A DNA stretch of 64,000 nucleotides from assembly GCA_037179515.1 (NCBI GenBank), contig JAXCGZ010007638.1, forward strand, positions 18,501 to 82,500, read 5' to 3'. This document shows positions 1 through 18,719 of this stretch, piece after piece. The position numbers were made by a program, and so were the translations under genes. Within the stretch, counting starts at the first letter, position 1; each line of letters starts with the position of its first letter. A model generated the notes under the pieces. The model ran no database searches and was not told where the DNA came from. It worked only from the letters and a program-made list of their open reading frames with translations. Source of the DNA: Halocaridina rubra (Eukaryota > Arthropoda > Malacostraca > Decapoda > Atyidae).

Positions 1-432
1 CCACGAAACTGGTGCCAGAAATACGCAATCTCGGTTATGATGAGAGGCTGAGGGAATTAGACTTGCCATCACTCGAAGCTAGAAGAGTAAGGGGGGATAT
101 GGTGACAGTCTTTAAATTCCTTCATGGTTATGATAGAGTGGATAGGGATCGATATTTCGATATGGCTGGCTCTAGAACTAGAGGTCATAGTTTGAAGCTT
201 CGGAAGAAAACTTGTTTGCAGGATGTAAGGAAATACTTTTTCAGTGTAAGAGTAGTTGATAATTGGAATTCGCTAAGCGAGGAGGTAGTTAATGCTACCT
301 CAATCCATAGTTTTAAGGACAGGTATGATAAGTATCACTAAGTCTAAAAATGGAACCGATCAGGAGACGGGAAGATACGAGCTTTGGGCTCTTTCCCGTA
401 AACACAATTAGGTAATCACAATTAGGTAATCA
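1..432 (+). mobile_element. CR1-like non-LTR retrotransposon, 3' end (cut by window edge)
   Basis: The sequence is nearly identical to 57296-57735. Coding sequence runs to a TAA at 339-341, then a roughly 90-base 3' UTR and a terminal tail with two copies of CACAATTAGGTAAT. The tail passes directly into a (CATA)n array. The element starts to the left of the window. Confidence 0.9.
3..341 (+). pseudogene. C-terminal end of CR1-like ORF2 (reverse transcriptase protein), partial
   Basis: Frame 3 is open from the window edge to the stop at 339-341. It reads TKLVPEIRNLGYDERLRELD, LPSLEARRVRGDMVTVFKFL and ends KDRYDKYH. This region beyond the RT fingers/palm is typical of CR1/L2-type LINE proteins (LxSLExRRxRGDMxxVxKxL). 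It matches the last 112 residues of the copy ending at 57637, with only a few substitutions, and no break is seen within the visible part. Whether the upstream part is intact cannot be told. Confidence 0.85.
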
Positions 433-662
<230 letters not shown>

Positions 663-665
663 ATA

Positions 666-1325
666 CAGTGGTACCTCTAGTCATGCACTTAATCCGTTTT
701 TTGTACCCCATTTGTGAGTCGAAATGTTTGTAACTGGAAACAATTTTTCCCATTCAAACCAGCCTTTACTTGCTTTAAATTTGTCAATTTTAGTGCCACT
801 ATAACTTGGATTGTTTGCTACTAAATCATGGTGTAACTGTAGAGCCTTCACACATATTATAGCTTCACTGAGCCCATCTCCAGCAAGTCTCTTTCATATA
901 TCCAAGCTAACAATAATTTTTGTACCTCTCCTATAATCTGAGACCTATGCTTCGTTAAAATAGTCACTCATTTAGCCATGTCAGCCACTTTTAAGGCCTC
1001 TTTAAAATAGTACAGATGGTCAATTTTGCCATGTCATACTGCGTGGCGAGATCAGAAACACAAACACCGTGCTCATGTTTAGCTATTATTTCTTTTTTAA
1101 TTTCCACAGTAATACGTTTAGACTTCTTAACGCCACTATCACTAACACTTTTCACTTTCTTAGGAGCTATAATGAGGGCTAATTTAAAGCAAAATGCATA
1201 AAAAATCCGGAAATCTACAACGAAAGAACAATGAACAAACTTCACACTACATGCACCAATGCTGAACTGAGAGCAAACACGCAGTTGCCCAGAAAGGCGT
1301 GGTCGGCCAAACGGATGTGTGTGTA
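666..1325 (-). mobile_element. Pogo/Tigger-like element remnant
   Basis: The outer end CAGTGGTACCTCTAGTCATG, next to a TA, has the form of Tigger-like terminal repeats (CAGTGGTACCTCGACTTACGAG type). A transposase N-terminal fragment lies on the minus strand at 991-1170. The opposite end is missing: the element runs into the 3' end of a CR1-like copy near 1326. Confidence 0.6.
991..1170 (-). pseudogene. Pogo/Tigger-like transposase, N-terminal HTH fragment
   Basis: The minus strand reads APKKVKSVSDSGVKKSKRIT followed by VEIKKEIIAKHEHGVCVSDL and ATQYDMAKLTICTILKRP. This is the N-terminal psq/CENP-B-type helix-turn-helix of pogo-family transposases (basic lead, then xKxEIIxxxExGxxVSDLAxxYxMxxSTICTIL). 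The expected ATG before the APKK motif is ATA. The frame is open upstream but without homology, and it ends at a stop straight after the HTH. The DDE domain is absent. The same ATA replaces ATG in the related fragment near 16480. Confidence 0.65.
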
Positions 1326-2184
1326 TTTACCGAATCGTGTTTAAGGAAAAGAGTCCAAAGCTCGTATCTTCCTGTTTCCTGATCGGTTCCATTTTATACT
1401 TAGTGATACTTATCATACCTGTCCTTAAAACTATGCATTGAGATAGCATTAACTACCTCCTCGCTTAGCGAATTCCAATTATCAACTACTCTTACACTGA
1501 AAAAGTATTTCCTTACATCCTGCAAAGAAGTTTTCTTACGAAGCTTCAAACTATGACCTCTACTTCTAGAGCCAGCCATATCAAATTTCGATCCCTATCC
1601 ACTCTATCATAACCATGAAGGAATTTAAAGACTGTCACCATATCCCCCCTCAATCTTCTAGCTTCGAGTGATGGTAAGTCTAATTCCCTCAGCCTCTCAT
1701 CATAACTGAGATTGCGTATTTCTGGCACCAGTTTCATGGCATGTCTTTGAACTTTTTTAAGCTTAGCTATGTGCTTTTTCAAGTGTGGATTCCAAAAGGG
1801 GGCTGCATATTCGAGGTTTGGCCTCACATAGGTTACATAAATATTTCTGAACATTTCCTTGTCCATGTGCCTGAAGGCTACCCTTACATTTGATAAGAAT
1901 GCATATGCTGCCCTTACAATGCCATTTATATGTATTTCTGGAGACAAATATGCCAGTATGTTTACTCCTAGATCTCTTTCATTTTCTGTCTCTTGAAGTT
2001 GTACTCCAGCCACCGGGTAGTCAAGATTGGGCCTTCTTGCACTTGTACCCATTCTCATTACCTTGCATTTTGAAGTATTGAAGTTCATTAGCCACTTTTC
2101 TGACCACTCATGCAGACTATTTAGATGCTCCTGAAGTTCTCTACCACTGTTCTCGTCTTTTACTTTCTTCACAATCTTTGCATC
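1326..2184 (-). mobile_element. CR1-like non-LTR retrotransposon, 5'-truncated copy
   Basis: Minus-strand copy of the family at 53806-57735. It is truncated at its 5' end inside the RT active-site motif: it begins at the second Asp codon of FADDAK. Its 3' end runs to a degenerate tail near 1326, followed on the minus strand by ACACACACACA. Confidence 0.88.
1400..2184 (-). pseudogene. CR1-like ORF2 fragment (post-RT region)
   Basis: On the minus strand the frame reads KKVKDENSGRELQEHLNSLH, then EWSEKWLMNFNTSKCKVMRM and onward through LEYAAPFWNPHLKKHI to DLPSLEARRLRGDMVTVFKF. A frameshift near 1585 (after DRVDRDR) breaks the last 60 residues. The original stop lies at 1400-1402. Only the thumb and C-terminal part are present. 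It is not functional. Confidence 0.85.
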
Positions 2185-2321
2185 AGGGATCGATTCAACA
2201 TTTGTTCGGAAATTGTATTCATATGTTGATTTGTTTATGGTTGTGGGCGTTTGTAGGTGGAGGTTCCACTGTATATACAGGGTGTGGCAGAAATACCTCC
2301 CATATTTTAAACTTTCACCTA

Positions 2322-2919
2322 CCGTATATTGGGGCTTATAAGTCGATCTGGCAATTCAAACAGATTGAAAACACCACCGAGTTCACGCATTTCAACATAA
2401 ACAAACAGTGCTACCACCTAGTGGCAGGGTGAAAAAACATACACAACAAGTGGAAATATGCCTGTTCCGTCTCTCAACATTCTGTGTGACTTTGTCATAA
2501 AATCTTGGGATGCTGTGGCTGCAAAAACTGTGATAAAATCATTTAAAAAATTTGGCATATCAATTTCACTGGATGGAGAAGATGATGACATGTTGTGGAA
2601 TGACAGTGACAAGGAAACAGACGTCGAATCTCCTGCTACCAAAGTCAACGCCACCAGTGGTTCGGAGGCAGACCCATATGACAATCTATTTTTGACTGAA
2701 GAACAAGACTCCGAGGGATTTTAAATATCATTTTATGTTCTTAAATATTTTAGATTATGTTAGGTATTGTTTTTAGCTTTTGGATCAATAAAATATTTTA
2801 TAGTAATAATCTGATGTTACTGGTGCAAATATATTTAAAGGTTGCGATTTTATATTTACCCTATAAGTTGACCCCTAGTTTTGACCTTAAAAACTCAACT
2901 TATAGGCCGCAATATACGG
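2322..2919 (+). mobile_element. Non-autonomous pogo/Tigger-like transposon nested in the mariner
   Basis: 598 bp are flanked by TA on both sides (2320-2321 and 2920-2921). The inverted ends read CCGTATATTGGGGCTTATAA on the left and, reversed, CCGTATATTGCGGCCTATAA on the right. The inside retains the end of a transposase (2458-2724) and an AATAAA near 2786. Most of the transposase is deleted. Confidence 0.85.
2458..2724 (+). pseudogene. C-terminal end of a Tigger/pogo-like transposase
   Basis: The 88-residue open frame contains LCDFVIKSWDAVAAKTVIKS followed by FKKFGISISLDGEDDDMLWN and an acidic tail. In Tigger/jerky-type transposases the DDE domain is followed by W(V)xxSWxxIxxxTIxKSFKKCGISNALDGTEDDLLW, a close match. 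HTH and DDE domains are missing. The first ATG of the frame may not be a real start. The location between pogo-like terminal repeats supports the call. Confidence 0.75.
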
Positions 2920-3013
2920 TATGTGTTGCTAATGAACTGAATGCAAGTGCCAGTGATGTCTTCATTTAGCTAATGACTTACCATGTTTTTTGCAGATACC
3001 CTCATCTAGCAAC

Positions 3014-4077
3014 ATGGTTTGGACTGGTGCACATCGTGCTTTTGTTGTAGACACGTTTTTGAAGAATGGTGAATCTGTAATTGCAACAAAGAGAGCTTTT
3101 CGAACTCATTACATGTTAAGACGGAATGATGCTGTTCCGGATAGAAAAACAATACTGCTATGGGTTGCAAATTTCAGAGCCACAGGTTCAGCACTTTAAA
3201 GAAAGCCACCTGGAAGATCTTGAAGTGCTCAATCTCCAGATAGTGTTCAAGCTGTGAGACTTTCTATTGCTCAGTCTACTACACATTCAGCTCGTAAACA
3301 TGCTTCTGCCTTGGGATTATCTGATCGAACAGTTAGAAGAATTCTACACACTGATCTGGAGTTCCATCCATTCAAATTGATGATTGCTCCGAAACTGCAC
3401 AAACGCGACTGGGAAGTTCGCTTGTCATGCTGTGACAAATTGTTCCTGCAAATGCTGTTCTTCTCACAAGTGATGAAGCTCTTTCATCTCTCAGGCTGCG
3501 TGAATAAGCAAAATTTTCGTTACTGGGTGGAAAATAGCCCTAGACAGCTTCATGAAAGACCTCTACACAGTGAACGAGTGACTGTATGGTGTGCAGTCTC
3601 GAAATTAGGTGTATGGGGCCCTTATTTTTTTCGAGGAGAGAAGCCACTCAATTACAATAACATCTGACCAGTACGTGGAGATGCTGTAGACATATCTGGA
3701 ACCAAAAGTAAATGACCTTTGCAATCAGGAAGTGTGGTTTCAGCAGGATGGAGCCATGGCACACACAGCAAGAGGCTCTGAGAGAAATATTCCCAGAACG
3801 TTTTATTGCCTTACGTGGTGACATTGGATGGCCTGCATGCTCACCTGATCTCAATCCCTGTGATTATTTTCTCTGAGGTTACTTGAAAGCTGAGGTCTAC
3901 AAACATCGACTGGGTACCATTGAAGAATTAAAGGATGCTATTCGTCAAAAGACTGCAGAAGTAATGCCTGGAATGACTCTTTGAGTGATGGAAAACTTCA
4001 GAAATCGTCTACAACAGTGTACATGTATAGTGAATGGAGGCCACCATTTGGAGGATGTAATTTTTAAAACCATATGA
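3014..4077 (+). pseudogene. Mariner-like transposase pseudogene
   Basis: It starts at ATG with MVWTGAHRAFVVDTFLKNGE, then RAFRTHYMLRRNDAVPDRKT (first HTH), SARKHASALGLSDRTVRRIL (second HTH), GCVNKQNFRYW, RQLHERPLHSERVTVWCAVS, a WFQQDGAMAHTAR segment (catalytic D) and a DIGWPACSPDLNPCDYF segment (third acidic residue). It ends near a VIFKTI segment and TGA. The first catalytic D survives in SDEA. Breaks include an in-frame TAA at about 3197, several shifts between 3440 and 3480 and near 3650, and a TGA in the C-terminal part. The family is the arthropod mariner with an N-terminal bipartite HTH and a DDE/D domain. It is clearly dead. Confidence 0.88.
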
Positions 4078-4190
4078 ATAAGAACAGTAACCCTTTGTTT
4101 AAACAATAATAATATTAATTTTTAATAAATGTTGTTTGTTTTTCCTCTTGTTAACCTTTAAAATGTGGGAGGCATATCTGCTGCACCCTG

Positions 4191-6804
<2,614 letters not shown>

Positions 6805-6879
6805 CTGTACTGCATATACACTACAGTTTCCAGTAAATAACACATACAAGGAATTTTATACATGCATGAACAATTATGT

Positions 6880-9802
<2,923 letters not shown>

Positions 9803-10114
9803 TATATGTACACATTCTCCCCTTCTTACAAATGAGTTACGATCATTCATAGATACGAACAAGGTCTGCTGACTGTCAAGAATCATAAAAATTATAAAAA
9901 ATACAAAACCGCGTCGCAGCAAATTCAAACTTTACGTGCAATGACGAGAGCTCTTTGTACAACATTCAGCCACTATCAAGGTGCTGGCAGTACTGTACCC
10001 GTAAGTCAATACATTGTCCCAGTCTGTTCTCAGATCGCGTCCCATACACATTGAAACTCTCCGTTGCGTACCAGGTTTTTTGTCGTTAAATATCTTTCTC
10101 TTTATGTAGTAATC

Positions 10115-10390
10115 ATGAGTGGTGAAAAGCATAAGGCTACTAAAGTTAGTGCTGCTTTAAAAAAAAAGGCATGCCATTTCGATGGAAACTAAATTGGCGA
10201 TAATAGACTTGATAATCGTAAAAAAATTGTGAATGTAGCCCTCGCTTCTGATATGAATTGTTCCACTTTGGGCCCTATTTACAGAGATAGAGAACATATT
10301 ATGGAACATGTGAAAGGTGCAGTGCCTATGTAGTCTACTATTATTAGTAACAAGAAGGGAAAGGCTTATCGAATAAATGGAAAAACTTTT
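10115..10390 (+). pseudogene. Pogo/Tigger-like transposase, N-terminal fragment
   Basis: ATG opens MSGEKHKATKVSAALKKKA. After one frameshift the sequence continues ISMETKLAIID and, after another, LDNRKKIVNVALASDMNCST, then LGPIYRDREHIMEHVKGAVP. This is the N-terminal HTH of a pogo-type transposase (METKLAIIxRLDxxxKxxxVAxxxxMxxSTLxTIxRxR). It ends near a TAG at about 10331. No DDE domain is recognisable downstream, where repeats begin. Confidence 0.75.
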
Positions 10391-10436
10391 AATAATATGG
10401 ATGGAACACCAGTGGTAACATCGGGTAAGATTGTCT

Positions 10437-11290
10437 CTTATTCCATTGCATTCTGCTCCTTACAATGCCTCCTCTTTCTCTTCCTCCATTCTCGAGCAAA
10501 GGGGAATGTAGAAACCGCTAAACTTTACCTCATCGCATACATCACCTCAAACCTTCGCTACCATTTTACAGTTAATTTTTGGTACTGTACAATAGTTTAC
10601 TGTATGTACTATTACATTGTCTCATTACTCCTGTATGTATTACAATTTAATCATATAATTTATGTTTTACCGTTTATAAAAAAAAAAATATTTGTGTTAT
10701 TACAGCATAACAACCCATCCTGTTGTCTACTAGTCCTCTCGCTGCCTCCTCTTCCTCTTCTCCATCCACCACTCTCGAGCATGTGGGAATGTAGAAACCC
10801 CTGAACTTTATCTTTTTGCATAAGTCACCTCAAACCTTTGTTCCAGTTTAAGAGGTTGGTACTGTACGGTAGCTTACTGTATGTACTATTACAATGTCTT
10901 ATTGTTACCGTACGTATTACAATTTATTAATATAATACAAGATTTATGGTTTATTAACCAAAAATATTTGAGTTATAACCGATAAACTTTATGTTCTCTC
11001 TTACGTCACCACAAACTTTCACTACCTGTTTAAAAGGTTGTTACTGTACTGTACTATTATTACAACTCCTTATTATTACTGCACATATTACAATTTATTG
11101 ATATGATTTATGTTATATGGTTTATTAAATAAAATAGTGTTTTTACGGTAAAAAATAAAATCTATAATATATGACTTCACAAAATCTTAGTATCTGTCAA
11201 AGGTGATTGTTATTATAGTACTACAGGTATTACAATTTTTATTATTGTTATTATTATTACAATTTACTATATATGATTGGTTTTATTACA
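10437..11290 (+). repeat. Degenerate tandem units inside the pogo-like element
   Basis: Units share CTCCATTCTCGAGCA-like, GGGAATGTAGAAACC, AACTTTA-CTC--CGCATA, CACCTCAAACCTT and GGTACTGTAC blocks. They recur around 10480, 10775 and, more eroded, 10981. Spacing is about 250-295 bp, and later units are shortened. The run of pyrimidines followed by AG at unit starts resembles a 3' splice site. Confidence 0.55.
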
Positions 11291-11606
11291 GAAATCGTAA
11301 CTTAGCAACATGTTACCGTCTCTCATCCATCACTGCAGAACCTAGTCTCAGCTTTCAAGTGGAACAACCCATTATATTAATGTATGTATTACTGTCCTTT
11401 ATAAAATTATTATTAATATTGTATTAAATTTATTAATACTTTATATTTTAGTTTTAGCTTTATGTAATTGTTGTGTTTAGCCTAAGTACTGTACAGTACT
11501 GCATATTTATGTAATGTACAAGGCATTTCTTTTGGCTAAACATAACTTATGAACAATTCTACTTATAAACGAACTTCTGGAACCTAATTCATTCAAAGTT
11601 GGGGAG

Positions 11607-13865
<2,259 letters not shown>

Positions 13866-13934
<69 letters not shown>

Positions 13935-13960
13935 TAATAATAATAATAATAATAATAATA
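13866..13960. repeat. (AAT)n microsatellite
   Basis: About 95 bases of AAT repeat with one ACA interruption near 13931. Confidence 0.97.
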
Positions 13961-15769
13961 CAGTGATTGAAAACAGTATATGTAGCTTTTATTTTGATAA
14001 ATAAATTTATATAATAAAATCTTTCTTCCCTATTCATTTACAATTTTCAGGTAACTGCACAAAGGATCGCTATGGAATGACAGAGGCAAAATGCCACAGT
14101 GAAGGTGGTAACATGGTCCCAAATGATAAAATTGGCACTCCAATAAAAGGTTACAAGGGGAGACTGAGGTAGGAGGGAACCATAACCAACCTAATATGCT
14201 CTTACTATATCTCAATTTTCAAGCAAAGAGAAGGTTATAAAGCTTTAAGGCTGAAATCATACTGAACCTATTCTGGCGAAGTAAGATATTAAACCTATTA
14301 TGAAGGACTACTGCTGAACATACACAAGATATTAATGCAGTAAAGTTTACATCATAAAGGGACAATTGTGGTCAATGTGTAAAAGCCAGTAAAATGTCCT
14401 GGGTATTAAAGTGAAGTAATATCTGTTACAACCAGCACAAAAACAAACATCACAGAGGTCTCTTTGATGTAACAGTACCTAATATTCATTAATATGCTTG
14501 TATTATCTATAATGTATTTGTATAGTAATGATGACTGAAGGGGTGATCTCATGAGAAGCCAAATGCTATTTTATCTCTTAATATACCTTTGTTACTTGAA
14601 CCATATGTAATCATGAAAAAGTACTTTGATCACAGGAATATGTTTTGGCTTTAAAACAACCCAACGTTAGTCTAAATAGTGATACATACACACGCCAGGC
14701 ACGTTCAAAAACGTGCTTTCATATACTAATACTATATATTATTTAATCATGAAAATGTGTTGTGATTAAGTTTGAAATACTAAAACAGTATTAAAGTAAA
14801 AACTCATCATTACTTAGGCCTTACAATTGTTCTTAGTTTGAAATACTAAAACAGTATTAAAATCAAAACTCATCATTGCTTAGGCCTTACAATTGTTCTT
14901 AGATTGAAATATTAAAACAGAATTAAAGTCAAAACTCATCATTGCTTAGGCCTTACAATTGTTCTTAGTTTGAAATACTAAAACAGTATTAAAGTCAAAA
15001 CTCATCATTGCTTAGGCCTTACAAAGTATCAGTTGAACCAATCATTAAACAATGTCATGTAGGTTTCTCATGAAATGCTTGACAAAATTAGGAGCAAACA
15101 TTTGACCAGAATGGCTATAATATGATGTCAGTCTACTACATGTAAGATGTACAGAGGCAGCAATATACTAGGCATCCAAGTGCAGAATACTGGATATACA
15201 GTAATATCATTCGAAATGTATATTGATGTTAATTAGGAACACTATCAATGTCAGTTTCATATATATAAAAAGAAGGCATTCAAAAATGTTTGAATGCCAA
15301 TTCTATAAACGCATATTACAATATTTGTTTTCATTTCTTTTCAAATTAATAACGTATTGCATCTCTTAATTAACATCCAACACCTTCACTTAAGAGATAT
15401 CAAGAGCCAAATATAGAGATCAGATAATCTACAATTTCCACATTCAATTCAAGAGTTCATATGAGTATATATTTTTCAATAACTGATAGAGAAAATGTTC
15501 TAAGGATGATATGTTAGTATATAAGAGTTTCAAGATGAACACATGAGGTACAATTTGCTTGAGGAGTATGTAAATAATTACAGGAAAGAGCATTAATGCG
15601 GCACTAGTAACACATATCTCTCAAAAGGTTTCGCCTTCTAATCTGTAGTTTCCTAGTTAACATAAGAAAAAGTAATTCTTACATACCCCAATACTGTTCA
15701 CTGACAGTATAATATAAAAAATAAAAATTGTTATAAATATTCCACTGAAAATCATTAAAAAAGAATAAC
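13961..15769. other. Downstream flank / possible 3' UTR of multiplexin
   Basis: Apart from the 66-bp tandem repeat this is AT-rich, without recognisable coding sequence. On the minus strand it follows the host stop codon directly, so part of it should be 3' UTR. No convincing polyadenylation signal could be assigned. Confidence 0.5.
14771..15025. repeat. 66-bp tandem repeat, about 3.9 copies
   Basis: Units begin at 14771, 14837, 14903 and 14969. Each contains TTGAAATACTAAAACAG, CTCATCATTGCTTAGGCC and ACAATTGTTCTTAG, and divergence between units is low. It lies about 750 bases past the stop codon of the multiplexin gene, possibly within its 3' UTR (inference). Confidence 0.95.
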
Positions 15770-16073
15770 TTAAGCTTCTCCACTAGATAAGTCTATAAAA
15801 TTTAGTAATTCATGATATTCCTCCTCTGTCATGTTTTCTTCCTGGCTACCTGCATGCCGCCGTTTACGGAGACGAGCGTGACTGGTGGCTTCAATGCATA
15901 ACACAACAAAAGAGTTATGACAGCCAAGTTTCTCCTGCCCTAAAAGACGATTCTTGAGGAGTGAAGATGCTACTCCCACAGCCTCTCTACTCTCGCTGTT
16001 CCAGGCATCACAATAAGAAGATAGTGATCGTTCGCCTAATAAGTCTGAACCATGCCATACATATTTCTGAGGC
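15770..16073 (-). CDS. Mp: Multiplexin terminal exon: endostatin C-terminal part and tail
   Basis: The last coding exon follows acceptor (ACTTTCAG). Its first base completes the split Trp codon, then 100 codons and a TAA. It encodes PQKYVWHGSDLLGERSLSSY, CDAWNSESREAVGVASSLLK, NRLLGQEKLGCHNSFVVLCI and a tail. YVWHGSD, SYCDAW, ASSLL, LLGQ, CHNSFVVLCIE are endostatin hallmarks. The three Cys here plus the one in the 42.5-kb exon give the canonical four disulfide Cys. About 36 residues follow the domain, first basic (RLRKRRH) and then acidic (EENMTEEEYHE). No convincing AATAAA was found close downstream on the minus strand, so the 3' UTR end is undetermined. Confidence 0.95.
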
Positions 16074-16219
16074 CTGAAAGTATACATTTATATAAGTACT
16101 ACATAATACTACTTTAAGATTTCAATATCATCACCTTTAGCTATTGCTACAGAACTTAACATTGTGTCAGCAATGCATTTTAATGGTTTTACAATAGTTA
16201 GAAAACAGAGACTGATATA

Positions 16220-17281
16220 CATTGGCGACCCCAACCCACGAATGCCTGTTCCCACACACAAACCAACCCACGAACAAAATTTCAAACAAATTTTGACCCC
16301 AAATCACGAACAAAAACCAACCCACAAACACACATGTGTCAGCCAGGCGACTATATTTCCTGCTCACCAGCTCTCAGTTCTGCATTGGTGCCCGTACTGT
16401 GTAGTTCGTTCATGATCTGTTCATAGTTCTTGCTTTGTTTTTTATTGTTTTGCCTTTCAGATAGCCCTGATTATAGCTCCTAAGAAAGCTAAAAGCATTA
16501 GTGACAGTGGCGTCAAACACCCCAGATGCATAACAGTGGATAAATCGACTATCTGGACTACAGTATTTTAAAGAGTAAAGAGATCTGTAAGGTGGCTGAC
16601 GTGGCTAAGGGAGTAAATATATTAACGAAGAAAAGGTCACAGTTGATAGAAGAGGTAGAAAAATTATTGTTGCTGTGAATAAATGAAAAACAGCTGGTTG
16701 GAGTTAGTATTAGCAAGGCCATAATATGAGCTAAGGTTTTGCATATCCACCAAGATTTAGTAGCGAACTCTCTGAGTTACAGTGGCGCTAAAGTTGATGA
16801 ATTTAAAGTCAGCAGAAGGTGGTTTGAACACTTTCATTGACGAAATGGGATTCATAGCGTCATTAGACATCGAGAGGCGGCTAGTTCCGACCAAAAGGCA
16901 GCTGATTCTTACGTGAATGAGTTCGCTAATTTTATTGAGAGAGAAGGTTATATCTCTCCTCCTCCACCACCATCCACGTAAGCCAGCAACAAGCATCCAC
17001 AAAGGTAAATACAGTACTGTACCATGTTTTATTTTAGTAGAGTAGAATTCCTTTCTACTATTAATGTAATTTTCCTTTTAAAGATGAAATGCATATAATC
17101 TGTATCATATTTCATGTTTATACTGCCAGAAAAATTTTAAAATGAATATTTATTGTGATTAGGAATGGATTAATTGAATTAACATGCTTTTAAATGGGAA
17201 ATATAAATCCAACCCACGAGCAAGCCATCACACGAACAGGTTTTGGAAACGGATTAAATTCGTGGGTCGGGGTCACCACTG
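16220..17281 (+). mobile_element. Pogo/Tigger-like transposon, decayed
   Basis: The ends are inverted repeats of about 27 bp: left CATTGGCGACCCCAACCCAC, right (reversed) CAGTGGTGACCCCGACCCAC, both followed by GAAT. TA lies close to both borders. It contains a transposase remnant with both halves of the CENP-B type DNA-binding region. Confidence 0.8.
16466..16985 (+). pseudogene. Pogo/Tigger-like transposase N-terminal remnant
   Basis: It opens (ATA instead of ATG) with APKKAKSISDSGVKHPRCIT. Later, in another frame, it reads GAKVDEFKVSRRWFEHFH, then RNGIHSVIRHREAASSDQKA and ADSYVNEFANFIEREGY. The second block is the CENPB-type HTH (FKxSRGWFxKFxKRxGIHSVVRHGEAASSD). Several stops and shifts separate the parts, and no DDE domain follows. 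It is close to the fragment at 991-1170. Confidence 0.8.
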
Positions 17282-17529
17282 TGTATAATTAATTTTTGGA
17301 CCAACCTTGCTGGTGCGGTAAATTCAAACTGCGCCCCAAAAGAGTTTGTGAGAGCGGCAGAGGAATACACAGCTAGCAGCACTGCTCTATTCACATTTAT
17401 CAAGTACATTAATCCCTCGCTATATCGCGATTCACCTTCTGCGAATTCAGTGCATCGCTGGTTTTTATGGTGAGCATATGTATTTTATATCGCAAATTTT
17501 CTGGGTATATCGCGAGAATCCATATGTGG

Positions 17530-17923
17530 AAATATTAAAACTTCCAGTATTTTAATTATTTTATTGATAAAAAGAAGTATTTCTTAGCCTAAGAATAATA
17601 AAACAGTAAAAAATAGTAAAGAACATAAATTTAAATATGTAAATCACAGTATTGCACCATATAAAATACGATACCGGTATCGGCGTCTTGGAAAACGCAA
17701 AGGGTTGCACCTATGTGAGATAGTACATATTAAAATTTCCAGTATTTTCATTATTTTATTGATAAAAAAAAAGTATTTTCTACCCTAAAAATAATAAAAT
17801 AGCAAAAAATAGTAAAAAAAACATAAATTTAAACATGTAACTCACAGTATTGCACCATATAAAATACATTACAGGTATCGGTGTCTTGGAAAAAGCAATG
17901 GGTCGCACCTACGTGAGATAGTA
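17530..17923 (+). repeat. 195-bp tandem duplication (two copies)
   Basis: Copies start near 17533 and 17728. Both carry CCAGTATTTT, ATTTTATTGATAAAAA, CACAGTATTGCACCATATAA, GGTATCGG-GTCTTGGAAAA and TGAGATAGTAC. It lies just inside the left end of the transposon. Confidence 0.92.
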
Positions 17924-18149
17924 CACGGGATGCAATTGGCTGATGGGTGGGAGACGACGAATCACAGAATTGTGTTCTGTATACTGGGGTCTGATTTGGT
18001 TTTAGGTTGAAGCTTGATTCTCCCAGCATCTTCCATTGTCTCGCCTCACCCATTCAGTTACTTATGTGTGCGCCGTTCGCGTTGTGCCTCTTAATACTTT
18101 GTACTTGTGTTTTTTGTGAAACTTTTGCTTGTGTATTTCAACCCCTGCA

Positions 18150-18320
18150 ATGCCGCCCAAATATCCTTCATCTTCTAAGGCTTCTGGTAGTGAGCCTAAA
18201 CGGCAAAGGAAGATGTTGACAATAGCAGATAAGGTAAAACTGTTAGATATGCCGAAGGAAGGAAGAGGTTTCTCGGCTGTCGGCCGCCACTGGCTGTGCA
18301 GTATGTATACGTCATTCACG
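18150..18320 (+). pseudogene. Pogo/Tigger-like transposase first exon
   Basis: ATG opens MPPKYPSSSKASGSEPKRQR, then KMLTIADKVKLLDMPKEGRG and FSAVGRHW. This matches the N-terminal HTH of Tigger-type proteins (KRKxLTLxEKVELLDMxxxGxSxxAVGRHYGVNESTVR). The recognition helix is cut short by unrelated residues, and a GTAAGC donor-like site follows at 18321. The next exon is not identifiable, so only an exon remnant is claimed. Confidence 0.7.
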
Positions 18321-18719
18321 GTAAGCTTACCTATCACGTTCATATAGCTTTATGCTTGCGCGCTGTTATTTATGGTAAACTTGCCTGTCACACTCATATA
18401 AATTTACGCTTGCACGCTGTTATTAATAAAGTAAAGGGTGAGTTGTTAACAGTGCTGGGAGGCTTTATACAGTAGAGGTAAAAATAAATGTAAAATACAC
18501 CTTGTTCCTTTTATGCACGATTTTTTTATCCGCGAAATTGCAGTAACGCCCCCAGAAAATAATAGTAAAAAATTCGAATTTTGCGAATAATGCCCCCCCA
18601 AATTTATTTTATTTTATTTTATCTATTTTTTTATTTTATTTTTTTTATATAGTAAATATGCGCCCGTGGACGCTTCTTCCACAAGTATAAAGAGGATCAC
18701 GATAAGAAAAGATCATCAT

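Larger units (their letters stand above)
2278..4190 (+). mobile_element. Mariner-like (Tc1/mariner) transposon, with a nested pogo derivative
   Basis: The terminal inverted repeats are about 34 bp. The left end begins CAGGGTGTGGCAGAAAT and the reverse complement of the right end begins CAGGGTGCAGCAGATAT, followed in both by a CCTCCCA motif and TTTTAAA. Both ends are bordered by TA (2276-2277 and 4191-4192), the target duplication of this superfamily. A decayed transposase lies inside. A second transposon (2322-2919) sits just inside the left repeat. Confidence 0.88.
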
